NCBI GenBank assembly: GCA_050013615.1 | Contig: JBEKEX010000158.1 | Coordinates: forward strand, 1-6,232 | DNA length: 6,232 nt | Source: JBEKEX01 sp050013615 | Lineage (GTDB): Bacteria; Chloroflexota; Anaerolineae; Anaerolineales; Anaerolineaceae | Direction of reading: 5' to 3' | Shown: piece after piece, positions 5,860 to 6,232 of the stretch | Numbering within the stretch: the stretch's first letter is position 1 | Layout: every line of letters starts with the position of its first letter | The notes under the pieces: model-generated | Database searches by the model: none | Told to the model about the DNA's origin: nothing | Seen by the model: the letters and a program-made list of their open reading frames with translations, nothing else | Program-made: the position numbers and the translations under genes

Positions 5860-6232
5860 TCAATCTGCCCCTAAAATCTTTTTCAACAGCGCCTCTCCGC
5901 GATTCACCGTCCGCTCGTCACGGATTACACCTGTCTGGCCGTTGATTAGAATAGTGAAGGATTTTTCAGCACTTGTGTAACGCACCAGCCATACCGGCAG
6001 CAATAACAGCTTGAAGCTTTCCACCATCATATTCGCCGGATTGATGGTCAGGTTGATGACCTGTTTCTCCTGTCCCCGCATCACTTGTTCCCGAGCCAGT
6101 GGCACAGCCTGCTGACGGGCATCCAACGATGCATCCCCCAACTCCACCTGGTAGGTCACTCCAACCCAGTTTGCCAGGTAACTGGAAGCATAAGAAACCA
6201 GACTGCCAAGCTGATACGTTGTGGCCATTTCC
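5860..6232 (-). CDS. C-terminal part of a hypothetical protein (5' end outside the window)
   Basis: The frame is open from the window edge to TGA at 5862-5860, about 124 codons. An ATG lies at 6228-6226, but only four bases precede it and the frame stays open beyond, so it is probably an internal Met and the start unseen. The C-terminal section contains KLLLLPVWLVRY followed by a short beta-type stretch and ILINGQTGVI. This pattern (a PVW..Y strand, then a NGQTG turn) resembles the C-terminal region of zinc-ribbon proteins often annotated as TFIIB-type zinc ribbon or primosomal-protein-N'-like in Actinobacteria and Chloroflexota. No zinc-binding cysteines are visible here, as they would be N-terminal, and there is no membrane segment: the LLLLPVWLV stretch is too short. 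Function is unknown. It ends about 92 nt before the rpoB -35 and has no clear terminator after it, so some read-through into rpoB is possible. Confidence 0.7.
   Translation of the reverse strand, partial: EMATTYQLGSLVSYASSYLANWVGVTYQVELGDASLDARQQAVPLAREQVMRGQEKQVINLTINPANMMVESFKLLLLPVWLVRYTSAEKSFTILINGQTGVIRDERTVNRGEALLKKILGAD

Overview
The window is a block of core information-processing genes, all on the minus strand. In order of transcription (high to low coordinates) it holds the 3' end of an unrecognised gene (5860-6232), rpoB (1738-5658), rpsL (1051-1482), rpsG (501-968) and the first 154 codons of fusA (1-464). The reading frames are intact and densely packed. The only sizeable gaps are 201 nt upstream of rpoB and 255 nt between rpoB and rpsL, and both hold recognisable transcription signals.

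The organism is a bacterium, most likely a member of Chloroflexota and perhaps Anaerolineae-like. This is a judgement from memory of protein style, not from a database search. It rests on the EF-G G-domain wording, the 15-residue linker insertion in S12, the long RpoB (1306 aa) with a large insertion near its C-terminus, and the gene arrangement. Promoters match the sigma70-type consensus very well and Shine-Dalgarno sites are clear.

There appear to be two transcription units. rpoB has its own promoter (-35 5763-5768, -10 5739-5744), a possible second upstream promoter, a short leader with a hairpin, and a strong terminator-like hairpin (1696-1723) directly after its tandem stop codons. rpoC, normally the next gene, is absent. 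The rpsL-rpsG-fusA (str) unit has a near-perfect extended -10 promoter at 1641-1669. Its roughly 150-nt leader contains a 10-bp hairpin followed by five U residues, which looks like an attenuator, and a 20-bp palindrome covers the -10 element.

The genes work together in gene expression: RpoB is the RNA polymerase beta subunit, S12 and S7 build the decoding and head regions of the 30S subunit, and EF-G drives translocation. The most notable points are the separation of rpoB from rpoC, the replacement of two rifampicin-contact residues in RpoB (E. coli H526 to Asn and R529 to Thr), a helical 26-residue-periodic repeat in the RpoB insertion, and the regulatory architecture in front of rpsL.
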